Source: Histidinibacterium lentulum (GTDB lineage Bacteria; Pseudomonadota; Alphaproteobacteria; Rhodobacterales; Rhodobacteraceae). Taken from it: DNA of 64,000 nt. The notes beneath the pieces are model-generated. The model worked only from the letters and a program-made list of their open reading frames with translations, made no database searches and was not told the DNA's origin. The first letter of the stretch is position 1. Every line of letters starts with the position of its first letter. The position numbers and the translations under genes are program-made. Shown one piece after another: positions 42,515 through 51,072 of the stretch. The stretch lies in NCBI RefSeq assembly GCF_003789055.1, contig NZ_ML119081.1:1-64000 (forward strand), written 5' to 3'.

Positions 42515-43528
42515 ATGGCCACCATGGACATCTTCGAAGGCGATGCCTTCACCATCGTCGAGCTCACGCGCGCGCTCGAAAACATCCCCTACAAGCCCGC
42601 GCTGCTCTCGGGCTCGAACCTCTTCAGCCCGCGCGGCGTGCGCTCCCGTACCGTCGTGATCGAGAGCCGGGACGGCACGCTCTCGCTGATCCCGTTCTCG
42701 GAGCGCGGGTCGGCCTACGAGCAGCAGGTGCCCGACCGGCGCGAGATGCGCGCCTTCGTCTGCCGCCAGTTCAAGAAGCAGGACGTGCTCTGGGCTTCCG
42801 AAATCCAGTCCGTCCGCGACTTCGGCTCCGAGAGCGCCACCCAGCAGGTGCAGACGGAGGTTGCGTATCGGCTCAGGAAGCTCCGCCAGGACGCCGAGAC
42901 GACCTTCGAGTACCACCTCCTGAACGGCATCCAGGGGCTGGTGAAGGATCCGAAGGACCACGCGACGGTGGTGAACTACTTTACCGAGTTCGGCATCTCG
43001 CCTGCCGCCGAGATCGACTTCGACCTCGACAATGCGAGCCCGGCCTCGGGCGCGCTGCGCAAGCGCTGCCAGGCGCTCATCGAGAGCATCGAGGACTCGA
43101 TGGGCGGGCTCTCGGCCGGCGCCGTGCAGATCCGCGCCGAATGCGGCTCGGCCTTCTTCGCCGATCTCGTGGCCCACAAGGAAGTGCGCGAGACCTACCT
43201 CAACACCGCCGCCGCGGCCGATCTGCGAGGGCGCGTCGCCGACGAGGTCAGCTTCGGCGGCATCACCTTCCGCCGCTACCGGGGCGGCGTCGGTTTCACG
43301 GTGCCCACCGACAAGGCGTACTTCTATCCCGAAGGGATCGAGGGCCTCTTCGAGATCTACTACGCCCCCGCCGACACCTTCGAGACGGTGAACACGCTCG
43401 GCCAGCCTCTCTATGCGCGCACGATCCCCGACCGGGATCGCGACGAGTGGGTGCGGCTCGAGATCGAGAGTAATCCGCTCCCGATTTGCACCCGGCCGCA
43501 GGTGCTGCGCTCGGCAAGGCGGACCTGA
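42515..43528 (+). CDS. Major capsid protein (gpE family)
   Basis: A 337-residue major capsid protein of the gpE family. Typical words are FTIVELTRALENIPYKP near the start, RSRTVVIESRDGTLSLIP and YFYPEGIEGLFEIYYAPADT near the end. The ATG at 42515 follows ACAGGAGGCATCCTC; the frame open from 42275 lies inside the decoration gene. It overlaps the next gene by one base (TGATG). Confidence 0.92.
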   Translation: MATMDIFEGDAFTIVELTRALENIPYKPALLSGSNLFSPRGVRSRTVVIESRDGTLSLIPFSERGSAYEQQVPDRREMRAFVCRQFKKQDVLWASEIQSVRDFGSESATQQVQTEVAYRLRKLRQDAETTFEYHLLNGIQGLVKDPKDHATVVNYFTEFGISPAAEIDFDLDNASPASGALRKRCQALIESIEDSMGGLSAGAVQIRAECGSAFFADLVAHKEVRETYLNTAAAADLRGRVADEVSFGGITFRRYRGGVGFTVPTDKAYFYPEGIEGLFEIYYAPADTFETVNTLGQPLYARTIPDRDRDEWVRLEIESNPLPICTRPQVLRSARRT

Positions 43529-43839
43529 TGAGTGCCTTCGCCACGGCACTGGATGCGCTCTTCGCCGACGCGCATCTCGCGCGCGATGTTGTCTACACCG
43601 CCGAAGGTGGCGCGCCGTCGCTGGTCCGCGCCATCCTGCGCCAGCCAGACGAAGTGACCGGCTTCGGCGAGGCGCGTATCTGGTCGGAAACGACCCGGCT
43701 GGACCTGCGCCTCGCAGAGGTGGCGACCCCGCGGCCCGGCGACCGCATCGAGATCGACAGCGAGGCCTTCCTGATCCATGGCGAGCCCGTTCGCGACCGC
43801 GAGCGGCTGGTCTGGACCGTCGATCTGCGCCCTGTCTGA
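43528..43839 (+). CDS. Head-tail connector/completion protein
   Basis: A 103-residue protein (ALFADAHLARDVVYTAEGGA, then RLDLRLAEVATPRPGDRIEI) of the kind that follows major capsid genes in lambdoid phages and joins head to tail. It starts on the TGATG overlap with the capsid stop. The precise family could not be named. Confidence 0.7.
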   Translation: MSAFATALDALFADAHLARDVVYTAEGGAPSLVRAILRQPDEVTGFGEARIWSETTRLDLRLAEVATPRPGDRIEIDSEAFLIHGEPVRDRERLVWTVDLRPV

Positions 43840-43844
43840 CTGTG

Positions 43845-44477
43845 ATGAAGCTGAAGCTCGACATCACGCCGGACCTCATCGCCGCCATGGCCGCCGAGGT
43901 GAAGGCCGGCGAGAAGGCTGTCACCGCCGCCATGCGCGAGGCCGGGACGGGGCTGAAGACCGCCTGGCGCGGCCAGATCACCGGAGCGGGGCTCGGCCGG
44001 CGGCTCGCGAACTCGATCCGCAGCCAGACCTACCCGAAGGCCGGCGAGAGCCTGAATGCTGCGGCGCTGGTCTGGTCCAAGGCGCCAGTCATCGTCGGCG
44101 CCCACGACACCGGCCCGCTGATCCGCTCGAAAGAGGGCTTCTGGCTGGCAATCCCGACCGAAGCCGCCGGGCGGGGCCTTCGCGGCGGCAAGATCACCCC
44201 CGGCGAATGGGAGCGCCGCCGGGGGTTGCGCCTGCGCTTCGTCTATCGCCGCCGCGGCCCGAGCCTGCTCGTCGCCGACAGGGCTCGCATCAATAACCGC
44301 GGTCAGGCGGTCGCCTCGCGTTCGAAGACCGGCCGTAACCAGGTCACCGCGCCGATCTTTCTGTTGGTACCGCAGGTCAAGCTGCCGAAGCGGCTCGACC
44401 TCGACCGAGACGCCGAGCGGGCGCTCGATAGCGTGTCGGGGCTGATCGTGGCGAATTGGATCGACGTTCGTCTTTGA
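43845..44477 (+). CDS. DUF6441-like phage structural protein
   Basis: A 210-residue protein (LKLDITPDLIAAMAAEVKAG, then SLNAAALVWSKAPVIVGAHD and FWLAIPTEAAGR), similar to DUF6441 and minor-tail Z-like proteins of alphaproteobacterial phages. It is probably a tail completion or joining protein. It follows the connector gene directly. A low-GC cargo gene interrupts the tail block after it. Confidence 0.75.
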   Translation: MKLKLDITPDLIAAMAAEVKAGEKAVTAAMREAGTGLKTAWRGQITGAGLGRRLANSIRSQTYPKAGESLNAAALVWSKAPVIVGAHDTGPLIRSKEGFWLAIPTEAAGRGLRGGKITPGEWERRRGLRLRFVYRRRGPSLLVADRARINNRGQAVASRSKTGRNQVTAPIFLLVPQVKLPKRLDLDRDAERALDSVSGLIVANWIDVRL

Positions 44478-44538
44478 GCTATTCGACAGAGACAAAGGGG
44501 ACTAGCGAACTCACACAGACGTCGGCAGGAGGGAATCA

Positions 44539-45084
44539 ATGCGGATAGCTTGCCTCGGATGGGGTTCGTTGGTCTGGGACCCGCGTGACCTGCCGATTAG
44601 AGGTTCGTGGTTCGAAGATGGGCCACTGGTCCAAGTTGAGTTTGCTCGTCAATCACGGGACGGACGCATAACCCTTGTCCTCACCGAAGCAGGCGCAATT
44701 GTGCGCTCTCTGTGGGCACTAATGGATTGCACAGACATTGAGGCTGCTCGGGAAGCGCTGCGCGCCCGTGAAGGCGTGCCAAAGAGTAAACCAGAGTTTA
44801 TCGGCTCCCTAGAACGCGGTGGTGATGGACCGGCGCAAATAGTGGGCAGCGCGGAATGGCTTCGGTATCAGCAGTTGGACGCAGTTGTCTGGACCGCGCT
44901 TCCACCCAAGTTTGGCGACGCCGAGAAGATACCCACCGAAGATCAAGTCGTGGACTACCTCGCGGGACTTCGTGGGGCGGCCCGGGACAATGCAGAGCAA
45001 TACGTTCGGAAAACTCCACCTCAGATCGATACGAACTACCGACGAGCGATTTCGGCAAGATTGAGCTGGTCGGCGACGCCGTAG
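44539..45084 (+). CDS. GGCT-like hypothetical protein (cargo)
   Basis: A 181-residue protein starting MRIACLGWGSLVWDPRDL, which recalls the (Y/W)GSL-x-W nucleotide/substrate-loop motif at the N-terminus of gamma-glutamyl cyclotransferase-like folds. The similarity is weak beyond this. It has distinctly lower GC than the neighbours, interrupts the head-tail block, and has AGGAGG before the ATG, all signs of a moron gene. Its task is unknown. Confidence 0.6.
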   Translation: MRIACLGWGSLVWDPRDLPIRGSWFEDGPLVQVEFARQSRDGRITLVLTEAGAIVRSLWALMDCTDIEAAREALRAREGVPKSKPEFIGSLERGGDGPAQIVGSAEWLRYQQLDAVVWTALPPKFGDAEKIPTEDQVVDYLAGLRGAARDNAEQYVRKTPPQIDTNYRRAISARLSWSATP

Positions 45085-45096
45085 GCTTCATTCTTC

Positions 45097-45516
45097 ATGC
45101 CCACCCCACGCGAAACCATCCTCGCCGCGCTGCACGCGCGGCTCTCGGCGCTGCCCGCCACCGTGCTTCGCGGTGAGGTGCTACCCGAGCGCGTCCCGGC
45201 GGCGGGGCTCCTGATCCTGCGCGACGGCGAGCCGGGAGAGCCGGAGGTCACGCTGTCGCCGCTGCGCTACCACTACCAGCACCGCGCCGAGATCGAAGCG
45301 GTCGTGCAGGGCGACGACCGTGACGCCGCCTTCGACACGTTGACCGCCAGCATAGGCACGGCGCTCGCCGCCGACCGCACGCTTGGCGGGCTCTGCGACT
45401 GGATCGAGGCCGAAGCGCCGCGCCCCGTGGACGTGCCGGTCGAGGGCGCGGCGAGCCTGAAGGCGGCCGTGATCCCGGTGGTGTTGCACTATTCCACGGC
45501 CGACCAGCTGGCCTGA
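45097..45516 (+). CDS. Tail terminator-like protein
   Basis: A 139-residue protein (TPRETILAALHARLSALPAT, then LSPLRYHYQHRAEIEAVVQG) of the size, fold pattern and position of tail terminator/minor tail U proteins. It closes the tail tube and joins it to the head. It is followed by the tail tube gene. Confidence 0.75.
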   Translation: MPTPRETILAALHARLSALPATVLRGEVLPERVPAAGLLILRDGEPGEPEVTLSPLRYHYQHRAEIEAVVQGDDRDAAFDTLTASIGTALAADRTLGGLCDWIEAEAPRPVDVPVEGAASLKAAVIPVVLHYSTADQLA

Positions 45517-45540
45517 CCCCGACAACTCGAGGAGACGAAC

Positions 45541-46482
45541 ATGGCACGAGCCCAGGGGGCGCGGGCGCTGATGGCGCTTGCGTTCGAGACGACCTATGGA
45601 ACGCCGCCCGCGAGCGGTTTCACCCGCATGCCCTTCGCCAGCACCTCGCTTGGCGCGGAGCAACCGCTTCTGAACAGCGAGTTGCTCGGCTACGGCCGGG
45701 ATCCGCTGGCGCCGATCAAGGACGCGGTGACGGCCGATGGCGACGTCGTCGTGCCGCTCGACGCAGAGGCCTTCGGCTTCTGGCTGAAGGCGGCCTTCGG
45801 GACACCCACGACCACGGGCGCGGAAGCTCCCTACACCCACGAGTTCCAGTCCGGGTCCTGGACGCTGCCCAGCATGTCGATCGAGACCGGCATGCCCGAG
45901 GTGCCGCGCTATGCCATGTATTCCGGCTGCGTGCTCGACCAGATCACCTGGCAGATGCAGCGCTCCGGGCTGCTGACCGCCACGGCGCGTTTGGTGGCGC
46001 AGGGCGAGACGGTGGGCATGACCACCAGCGCTGGTACCCCAGCTGCGCTGGAGCTGAAGCGCTTCGGCCATTTCAACGGGTCGATCCAGCGCAACGGTTC
46101 CGTGCTCGGTAATGTGGTCTCGGCCGAGATCACCTATGCCAACAACCTCGACCGCATCGAGACCATCCGAAGCGACGGGCGCATCGATGGCGCGGACCCG
46201 TCCATCGCGGCGCTGACCGGCCGGATCGAGGTGCGCTTCGCCGACCAGACGCTGGTGACGCAGGCCATCAATGGCGAGGCCTGCGAGATGGAGTTCGCCT
46301 ACGTCCTGCCCTCGGGCGAGAGCTTCACCTTCACCGTCCACGCCGTCTACCTGCCGCGCCCGCGCATCGAGATTTCCGGGCCGCAGGGCGTGCAGGCGAC
46401 ATTCGACTGGCAGGCCGCCCGCGACAGCGTCGTGGGCCGAATGTGCACCGCGACCCTCGTGAATGACGTGGAGAGCTACTGA
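45541..46482 (+). CDS. Major tail tube protein
   Basis: A 313-residue tail tube protein (RALMALAFETTYGTPPASGF, then AYTHEF-like PYTHEFQSGSWTLPSMSIET). The C-terminal part looks like an added Ig-like or decorative domain. It forms the tail tube of a long flexible tail. The gene has GGAGACGAAC before the ATG and overlaps the chaperone gene by one base. Confidence 0.85.
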   Translation: MARAQGARALMALAFETTYGTPPASGFTRMPFASTSLGAEQPLLNSELLGYGRDPLAPIKDAVTADGDVVVPLDAEAFGFWLKAAFGTPTTTGAEAPYTHEFQSGSWTLPSMSIETGMPEVPRYAMYSGCVLDQITWQMQRSGLLTATARLVAQGETVGMTTSAGTPAALELKRFGHFNGSIQRNGSVLGNVVSAEITYANNLDRIETIRSDGRIDGADPSIAALTGRIEVRFADQTLVTQAINGEACEMEFAYVLPSGESFTFTVHAVYLPRPRIEISGPQGVQATFDWQAARDSVVGRMCTATLVNDVESY

Positions 46483-46919
46483 TGCTGACGCTCGACCTGA
46501 CGAACGCGCCGCGCTGGCACGATCTCGCGCCCGGTGTCCGGGTGCAGCTGCGCCCGCTGACCACCGCGCTGATGGTGGCGACGCGTAGCGATCCGGCCGT
46601 CGAGGCGGTGCCCGAGGAGGCCTCGGACGAGGAGCGCGCCGTCGCTTTCGCCAAGGCGCTGGCGCGGCGGGCAGTGCTCGGCTGGGAGGGCATCAGCGAT
46701 GCGGACGGCAACGCCATCGCCCCGAGCCCGGAAGCCATCGACGCGCTGCTCGACATCTGGCCGATCTTCGAGGCGTTCCAACTGACCTACGTCTCGAAGG
46801 GCCTGCTGCTGGAACAGGAAAAAAACGCCTCCGCGCTCTCGCCGAATGGTCCTTCGGCGGGGGCGAGCGCTACTGCGAAGCCTGCGCGCAAACCTGCCCG
46901 GACTGCCCGGCGCGGCTGA
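46482..46919 (+). CDS. Tail assembly chaperone, unshifted product (gpG analogue)
   Basis: A 145-residue protein (LDLTNAPRWHDLAPGVRVQL, then AKALARRAVLGWEGISDADG) that occupies the gpG position before the tape-measure gene. The last about 30 residues after the slippery site are Ala/Lys/Arg-rich and unlike a folded domain. A -1 shift at 46820-46826 yields a second, longer product. The chaperone helps the tail tube to assemble around the tape measure. Confidence 0.8.
   Translation: MLTLDLTNAPRWHDLAPGVRVQLRPLTTALMVATRSDPAVEAVPEEASDEERAVAFAKALARRAVLGWEGISDADGNAIAPSPEAIDALLDIWPIFEAFQLTYVSKGLLLEQEKNASALSPNGPSAGASATAKPARKPARTARRG
46820..46826 (+). promoter_or_regulatory. Slippery heptamer A AAA AAC for -1 frameshifting
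   Basis: The codons GAA AAA AAC are read in the zero frame, which gives an exact X XXY YYZ heptamer. A -1 shift there continues at CGC CTC CGC and opens a 107-codon reading frame that ends at 47146. In many siphophages the tail chaperone gene uses such a site to make the G and GT proteins. It is the only seven-A run noticed in this GC-rich gene block. Confidence 0.8.
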
Positions 46920-47146
46920 ACCGTCCGGAAACTCCGGAGGGTTGGCAGGTCTGGGATCTCGTCGGCCGGCTCGGCGGCCAGCTGCGCGTCCTGCCCGGCG
47001 CGGTGATCGGCTGGGACATGTCGGCAGCACTCGCGCTCGGTGACGCGCTCGGCGTGCCGCCGCTCGCCATGGCCGAACTGTTGCCCGTCATCGAAGCGGT
47101 GATGGTGGCCAAGCTCAACGAACAGATGGATCACTCCCATGACTGA
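46826..47146 (+). CDS. Tail assembly chaperone, -1 frameshift extension (gpGT analogue)
   Basis: The -1 frame codes a well-formed domain: CEACAQTCPDCPARL (two CxxC pairs, probably zinc-binding), EGWQVWDLVGRLGGQLRVLP and IGWDMSAALALGDALGVPP, ending MDHSHD. It has no start of its own near its beginning and can be reached by the slippery site. The stop overlaps the tape-measure start by eight bases. The fused product (46482-47146) would be about 221 residues and act as the GT-type chaperone. Confidence 0.75.
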   Translation, partial: RLRALAEWSFGGGERYCEACAQTCPDCPARLNRPETPEGWQVWDLVGRLGGQLRVLPGAVIGWDMSAALALGDALGVPPLAMAELLPVIEAVMVAKLNEQMDHSHD

Positions 47147-49556
47147 GAAGAGGGTCAGCGTCCGCCTCGCTGCCGTGGGCGGACGGCAGGTGCGCGCCGA
47201 GCTCGAAGGCGTGGGCGAAGCCGGATCGCGCGGTTTCGGACGGCTGAGCCGGGAGATGGAGGCGGCCAACGCCCGGCTCGCGGCCTTCTCGCGGCGGGTC
47301 CGGGTCGCGGCAGCCGCTGCCGTGGCCGCCGCAGCCGCCGCTGGCGTGGCGATGGTGCGCTCCGGCCTGCAGACGGTCGACGCGCAGGCCAAGCTGGCGC
47401 AGTCGCTCGGCACCACGGTCGCCTCGATCCAGACACTGGAGCGCGCGGGCGAGCTGGCGGGCGTGTCGATGTCCGGCATCGAGCAAGCCACCAAGGATCT
47501 GACGCGCCGTCTTAGCCAGGCGGCCGCCGGGACCGGCCCTGCTGCCGACGCGCTGGACCGATTGGGGCTCTCGGCCAATGAGCTGATCGCCCTGCCGCTG
47601 GACCAGCGCGTCGGCGCGATCAATGCGGCAATCGAGAGCTTCGTGCCCGCCGCAGAACGCGCCGCCGTGGCGGGGCAGCTCTTCGGCGAGGAAGGCTCCA
47701 TCGCCATGTCGCGGATCGACACCGCGACGCTGCGCCAGGCGACGGAGGACGTGCTTGCCTTCGGGGTCGTGGTCTCCGAACAGGACGCCGACCAGATCGA
47801 GCGGACGAACGACGCCATCTCGCGGCTCGGCCTTATCTGGCGCGGGCTGTCGAACCAGCTGGCGGTCGCTGCGGCTCCGGCGCTGGAAGCCGTCGCCGAC
47901 GCCATGGCCGCGGTCGCCAGCCGCACCGGGCCGCTCGGCATCGCGATCCGCGGCCTCTTCGACAACATCGGCCGCCTGACGACCTACGCCGCAACCTTCG
48001 CCGCCTTCCTCACGGGACGCTGGGTGGCCGGCATGGCGGCTGCGGCGATCTCCGTCCGCGGCCTCGCCACAGCACTGGTCGTGCTGCGCGGGGCGCTGAT
48101 CCGGACCGGCATCGGCGCGCTGATCGTCGGTGCGGGTGAACTCGTCTACCAGTTCACCCGCCTCGTCTCCGGCGCGGGCGGGTTCGGCGAGGCGATGTCG
48201 CTTCTGAAGGATCTCGCCGTCGAGGTCTGGGAGCGGATCAAGATGAGCGCCGCTGCGGCGGCCGCGGCCGCCACGGCAATGTTCTTCGACCTGAAGGCGG
48301 ACGCCGCCTCGGGCATGCAGAGCGCCATCGATAGCGTGGTGAGCTTCGGCAACACCGCCGCGAACACGTTCGAGGGGGCTTACGAGGCGATCAAGGCGGT
48401 CTGGGGCCTGCTGCCCGCCGCCATCGGTGATCTGGCGTTCCAGGCGGCCAACAGCCTGGTCGACGGCGTCGAGGCCATGCTGAACGGCGTGGTCTCGCGC
48501 ATCAACGGCTTCATCGGCGGCATCAACCAGGGACTGGAAGCTCTCGGCTCCGAGCGGCGCATTTCGCTGGTGCCCGACCTCGACCTGGGCGAGATCGAGA
48601 ACCGCTTCGAGGGCGCGGCAAGTGCTGCCACGACAGCTGCGCAGGCGGCGTTCGACCGGGCCTTCGAGGACAACCCGCTCACCGCGCCCGATCTCGGGCT
48701 CACGGACGCGGCCGCTCGCGCGCTCGAGTCCGCAAACCTCTATCGCGGCGCGGCGCGCGATCTGGCCGAGGGGGCTCGTGCGCCCCTCGAAAGCTGGCAA
48801 GCCCTGCGCGACGCGGTGCGCGGCACGGATGAGGACGGGGCCGATGCGCTGGCCGAGGCAACGGCCGCGGCGGAGCGGTTCGAGACCGCGCTCGACGGCG
48901 CCGGACAGGCGGCGACCGATGCCGGTTCCGCCGCGGGTGCTGCCGCAGCTGCAGCCGAGCCCAATGTGGAGATCGCGGTCACCGGCTGGCAGGCGGTCAC
49001 GGCTGCGCTCTCGGACTACGCCAGCAAGGCGCGTGAGATCGGCGGCGACATCGGCCAGAGCCTCGTCGGCGCCTTCCAGTCGGCCGAGAACGCGGTGGGC
49101 CAGTTCGTGAAGACCGGCAAGCTGAACTTCCGAGACCTCGTCATCTCGCTGCTGGCCGATCTCGCCCAGCTGGCGACGCGGCGGTTCATCTTGGGGCCGA
49201 TCGCCAATGCGCTCTCCGGCGTGTTCTCCGGGGCGGGCGGCATCTTCGCCAACGTCCTACATGCGGGCGGGATGGTCGGGTTCGCGGGGCCCTCGCGCAT
49301 GGTGCCCGCCATGGCCTTCGCCGCTGCCCCTCGGATGCACGGCGGCGGGATGGCTGGCCTCCGCCACGACGAGGTGCCCGCAATCCTGCAGCGCGGCGAG
49401 CGCGTGCTGTCGCGGCGGGAGGCCCAGAGCTACGGCGCGGGCGGCGGCGTCAACGTCACCATCATGGCCCGCGACGCCGAGAGCTTTCGGCAGTCGCGCA
49501 CGCAGGTCGCGGCGGACATCGCCCGCGCCGTGTCGCTCGGGCGGAGGGGCATGTGA
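47139..49556 (+). CDS. Tape measure protein
   Basis: An 805-residue tape measure protein. It has a coiled-coil, Ala-rich N-terminus (ANARLAAFSRRVRVAAAAAV), several hydrophobic segments near residues 240-330, a helical middle, and the lambda-type C-terminus (KLNFRDLVISLLADLAQLAT, then LHAGGMVG and GGMAGLRHDEVPAILQRGER). It sets tail length. It starts inside the end of the chaperone extension. Confidence 0.9.
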   Translation: MTEKRVSVRLAAVGGRQVRAELEGVGEAGSRGFGRLSREMEAANARLAAFSRRVRVAAAAAVAAAAAAGVAMVRSGLQTVDAQAKLAQSLGTTVASIQTLERAGELAGVSMSGIEQATKDLTRRLSQAAAGTGPAADALDRLGLSANELIALPLDQRVGAINAAIESFVPAAERAAVAGQLFGEEGSIAMSRIDTATLRQATEDVLAFGVVVSEQDADQIERTNDAISRLGLIWRGLSNQLAVAAAPALEAVADAMAAVASRTGPLGIAIRGLFDNIGRLTTYAATFAAFLTGRWVAGMAAAAISVRGLATALVVLRGALIRTGIGALIVGAGELVYQFTRLVSGAGGFGEAMSLLKDLAVEVWERIKMSAAAAAAAATAMFFDLKADAASGMQSAIDSVVSFGNTAANTFEGAYEAIKAVWGLLPAAIGDLAFQAANSLVDGVEAMLNGVVSRINGFIGGINQGLEALGSERRISLVPDLDLGEIENRFEGAASAATTAAQAAFDRAFEDNPLTAPDLGLTDAAARALESANLYRGAARDLAEGARAPLESWQALRDAVRGTDEDGADALAEATAAAERFETALDGAGQAATDAGSAAGAAAAAAEPNVEIAVTGWQAVTAALSDYASKAREIGGDIGQSLVGAFQSAENAVGQFVKTGKLNFRDLVISLLADLAQLATRRFILGPIANALSGVFSGAGGIFANVLHAGGMVGFAGPSRMVPAMAFAAAPRMHGGGMAGLRHDEVPAILQRGERVLSRREAQSYGAGGGVNVTIMARDAESFRQSRTQVAADIARAVSLGRRGM

Positions 49557-50182
49557 TGGCGTTTCACGAGGTCCGGTTTCCCGACAACATCAGTCGCGGC
49601 GCGCGCGGCGGGCCGGAACGGCGCACCCAGATCGTCGAGCTCGCCTCGGGCGACGAGGAGAGGAACGCCAGCTGGGCCAACTCGCGCCGCCGCTACGATG
49701 TGGCCTACGGCATCCGCCGCGCCGACGATCTGGCGGCGGTCGTCGCCTTCTTCGAGGCGCGGAACGGGCGGCTGCATGGCTTCCGGTTCAAGGACTGGGG
49801 CGACCACAAGTCCTGCCTGCCATCGGGCACGCCGTCACCGACCGATCAGGCGATCGGCACCGGCGACGGCACGACGAGCGCCTTCCAGCTGGTGAAGCGC
49901 TACACCTCCGGCGCGCAAACCTGGACACGCGCCATAGCCAAACCGGTGACCGGAACCGTGCGCATCGCGCTCGGCGGCGTGGAGCAGCCGTCTGGCTGGT
50001 CGGTCGACATCGCCACCGGCGTCGTGACCTTCGGCACCGCGCCGGGCGCTGGCGTCGCGATCACCGCGGGGTTCGAGTTCGACGTGCCGGTCCGCTTCGA
50101 CACCGACGTGCTCGACGTGACGCTCGACCTTGAGCGGCTCGGCTCGATCACCTCCATTCCGCTTCTGGAACTGCGCCGATGA
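49556..50182 (+). CDS. DUF2460 tail protein (GTA-type distal tail)
   Basis: A 208-residue DUF2460/TIGR02217 protein (FHEVRFPDNISRGARGGPER, then RADDLAAVVAFFEARNGRLH). In gene transfer agents and related phages it is a distal tail protein of the tail-tip complex. The ATG at 49556 overlaps the tape-measure stop; an alternative GTG lies 3 bases before. It is coupled to DUF2163 by a four-base overlap. Confidence 0.9.
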   Translation: MAFHEVRFPDNISRGARGGPERRTQIVELASGDEERNASWANSRRRYDVAYGIRRADDLAAVVAFFEARNGRLHGFRFKDWGDHKSCLPSGTPSPTDQAIGTGDGTTSAFQLVKRYTSGAQTWTRAIAKPVTGTVRIALGGVEQPSGWSVDIATGVVTFGTAPGAGVAITAGFEFDVPVRFDTDVLDVTLDLERLGSITSIPLLELRR

Positions 50183-51063
50183 AGACCTTCGCTCCTGCCT
50201 TTCAGGCCCATCTCGACGAGGGCACGACGACGCTCGCCTGGTGCTGGCGGATCACGCGGGCCGACGGCGCCACCTTCGGCTTCACCGATCACGACCGGAC
50301 ACTCGCCTTCGACGGGACAGACTTTGAGCCCGAGAGCGGGCTGACCGCCTCCGAGGTCCGTTCGGGCTCGGACCTGTCCGTCGATGCGCAGGACGCTGAG
50401 GGGGTGCTGACCTCGGAGCGCATCACCGAGACCGAGATCCTCGACGGTCGCTGGGACAACGCGGCGGTGGAGGTCTGGCGAGTGAACTGGGCGGGCACCG
50501 GCCAGCGCGTGCTGATGCGGCGCGGCGCCATTGGCCAGATCCGGCGTGGGCGGCTGGCCTTCGTCGCCGAAGTCCGCTCGCTCGCCCATGTGCTGGGCCA
50601 GACGGTCGGGCGAACCTTTCAGGCGACCTGCGATGCCGCGCTCGGCGACGCGCGCTGCGGGGTCGATCTGGAGGATCCGACCTTCAAGGGCATCGGCGCC
50701 GTCATCGATCTCCTGCGTGACCGCGCCTTCACCGCCTCGGGTCTCGGCAGCTTCACCTCCGGCTGGTTCACCTTCGGCACGCTGGACTGGACGAGCGGTG
50801 CGAACGCAGGACGGCGCACCGAGGTGCTGGGCCATGAGGTGACCGACGGCGTGGCGATCCTGACCCTGCTCGAGGCACCGGTGCGCGCGATCGCCGAGGA
50901 CGACGCCTTCATCATCCGTGCGGGTTGCGACAAGCGCATGGAGACCTGCGGCGCGAAGTTCGGGAACACCGCCAACTTCCGAGGCTTCCCGCACATCCCC
51001 GGTCAGGACGCAGTCCTGCGGTACGCGACCAAGGACGGTGGTCATGATGGGGGCGTGCTGTGA
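50179..51063 (+). CDS. DUF2163 tail hub protein (GTA-type)
   Basis: A 294-residue DUF2163/TIGR02218 protein (TTTLAWCWRITRADGATFGF, then GRTFQATCDAALGDARCGVD and MRRGAIGQIRRG). The C-terminal Cys residues (CDKRMETCGAKFGN) match the FeS or zinc motif of the family in GTA hub proteins. It is followed by an antisense DapA-like gene instead of the usual NlpC/P60 gene. Confidence 0.9.
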   Translation: MKTFAPAFQAHLDEGTTTLAWCWRITRADGATFGFTDHDRTLAFDGTDFEPESGLTASEVRSGSDLSVDAQDAEGVLTSERITETEILDGRWDNAAVEVWRVNWAGTGQRVLMRRGAIGQIRRGRLAFVAEVRSLAHVLGQTVGRTFQATCDAALGDARCGVDLEDPTFKGIGAVIDLLRDRAFTASGLGSFTSGWFTFGTLDWTSGANAGRRTEVLGHEVTDGVAILTLLEAPVRAIAEDDAFIIRAGCDKRMETCGAKFGNTANFRGFPHIPGQDAVLRYATKDGGHDGGVL

Positions 51064-51072
51064 GGGGAGCGC

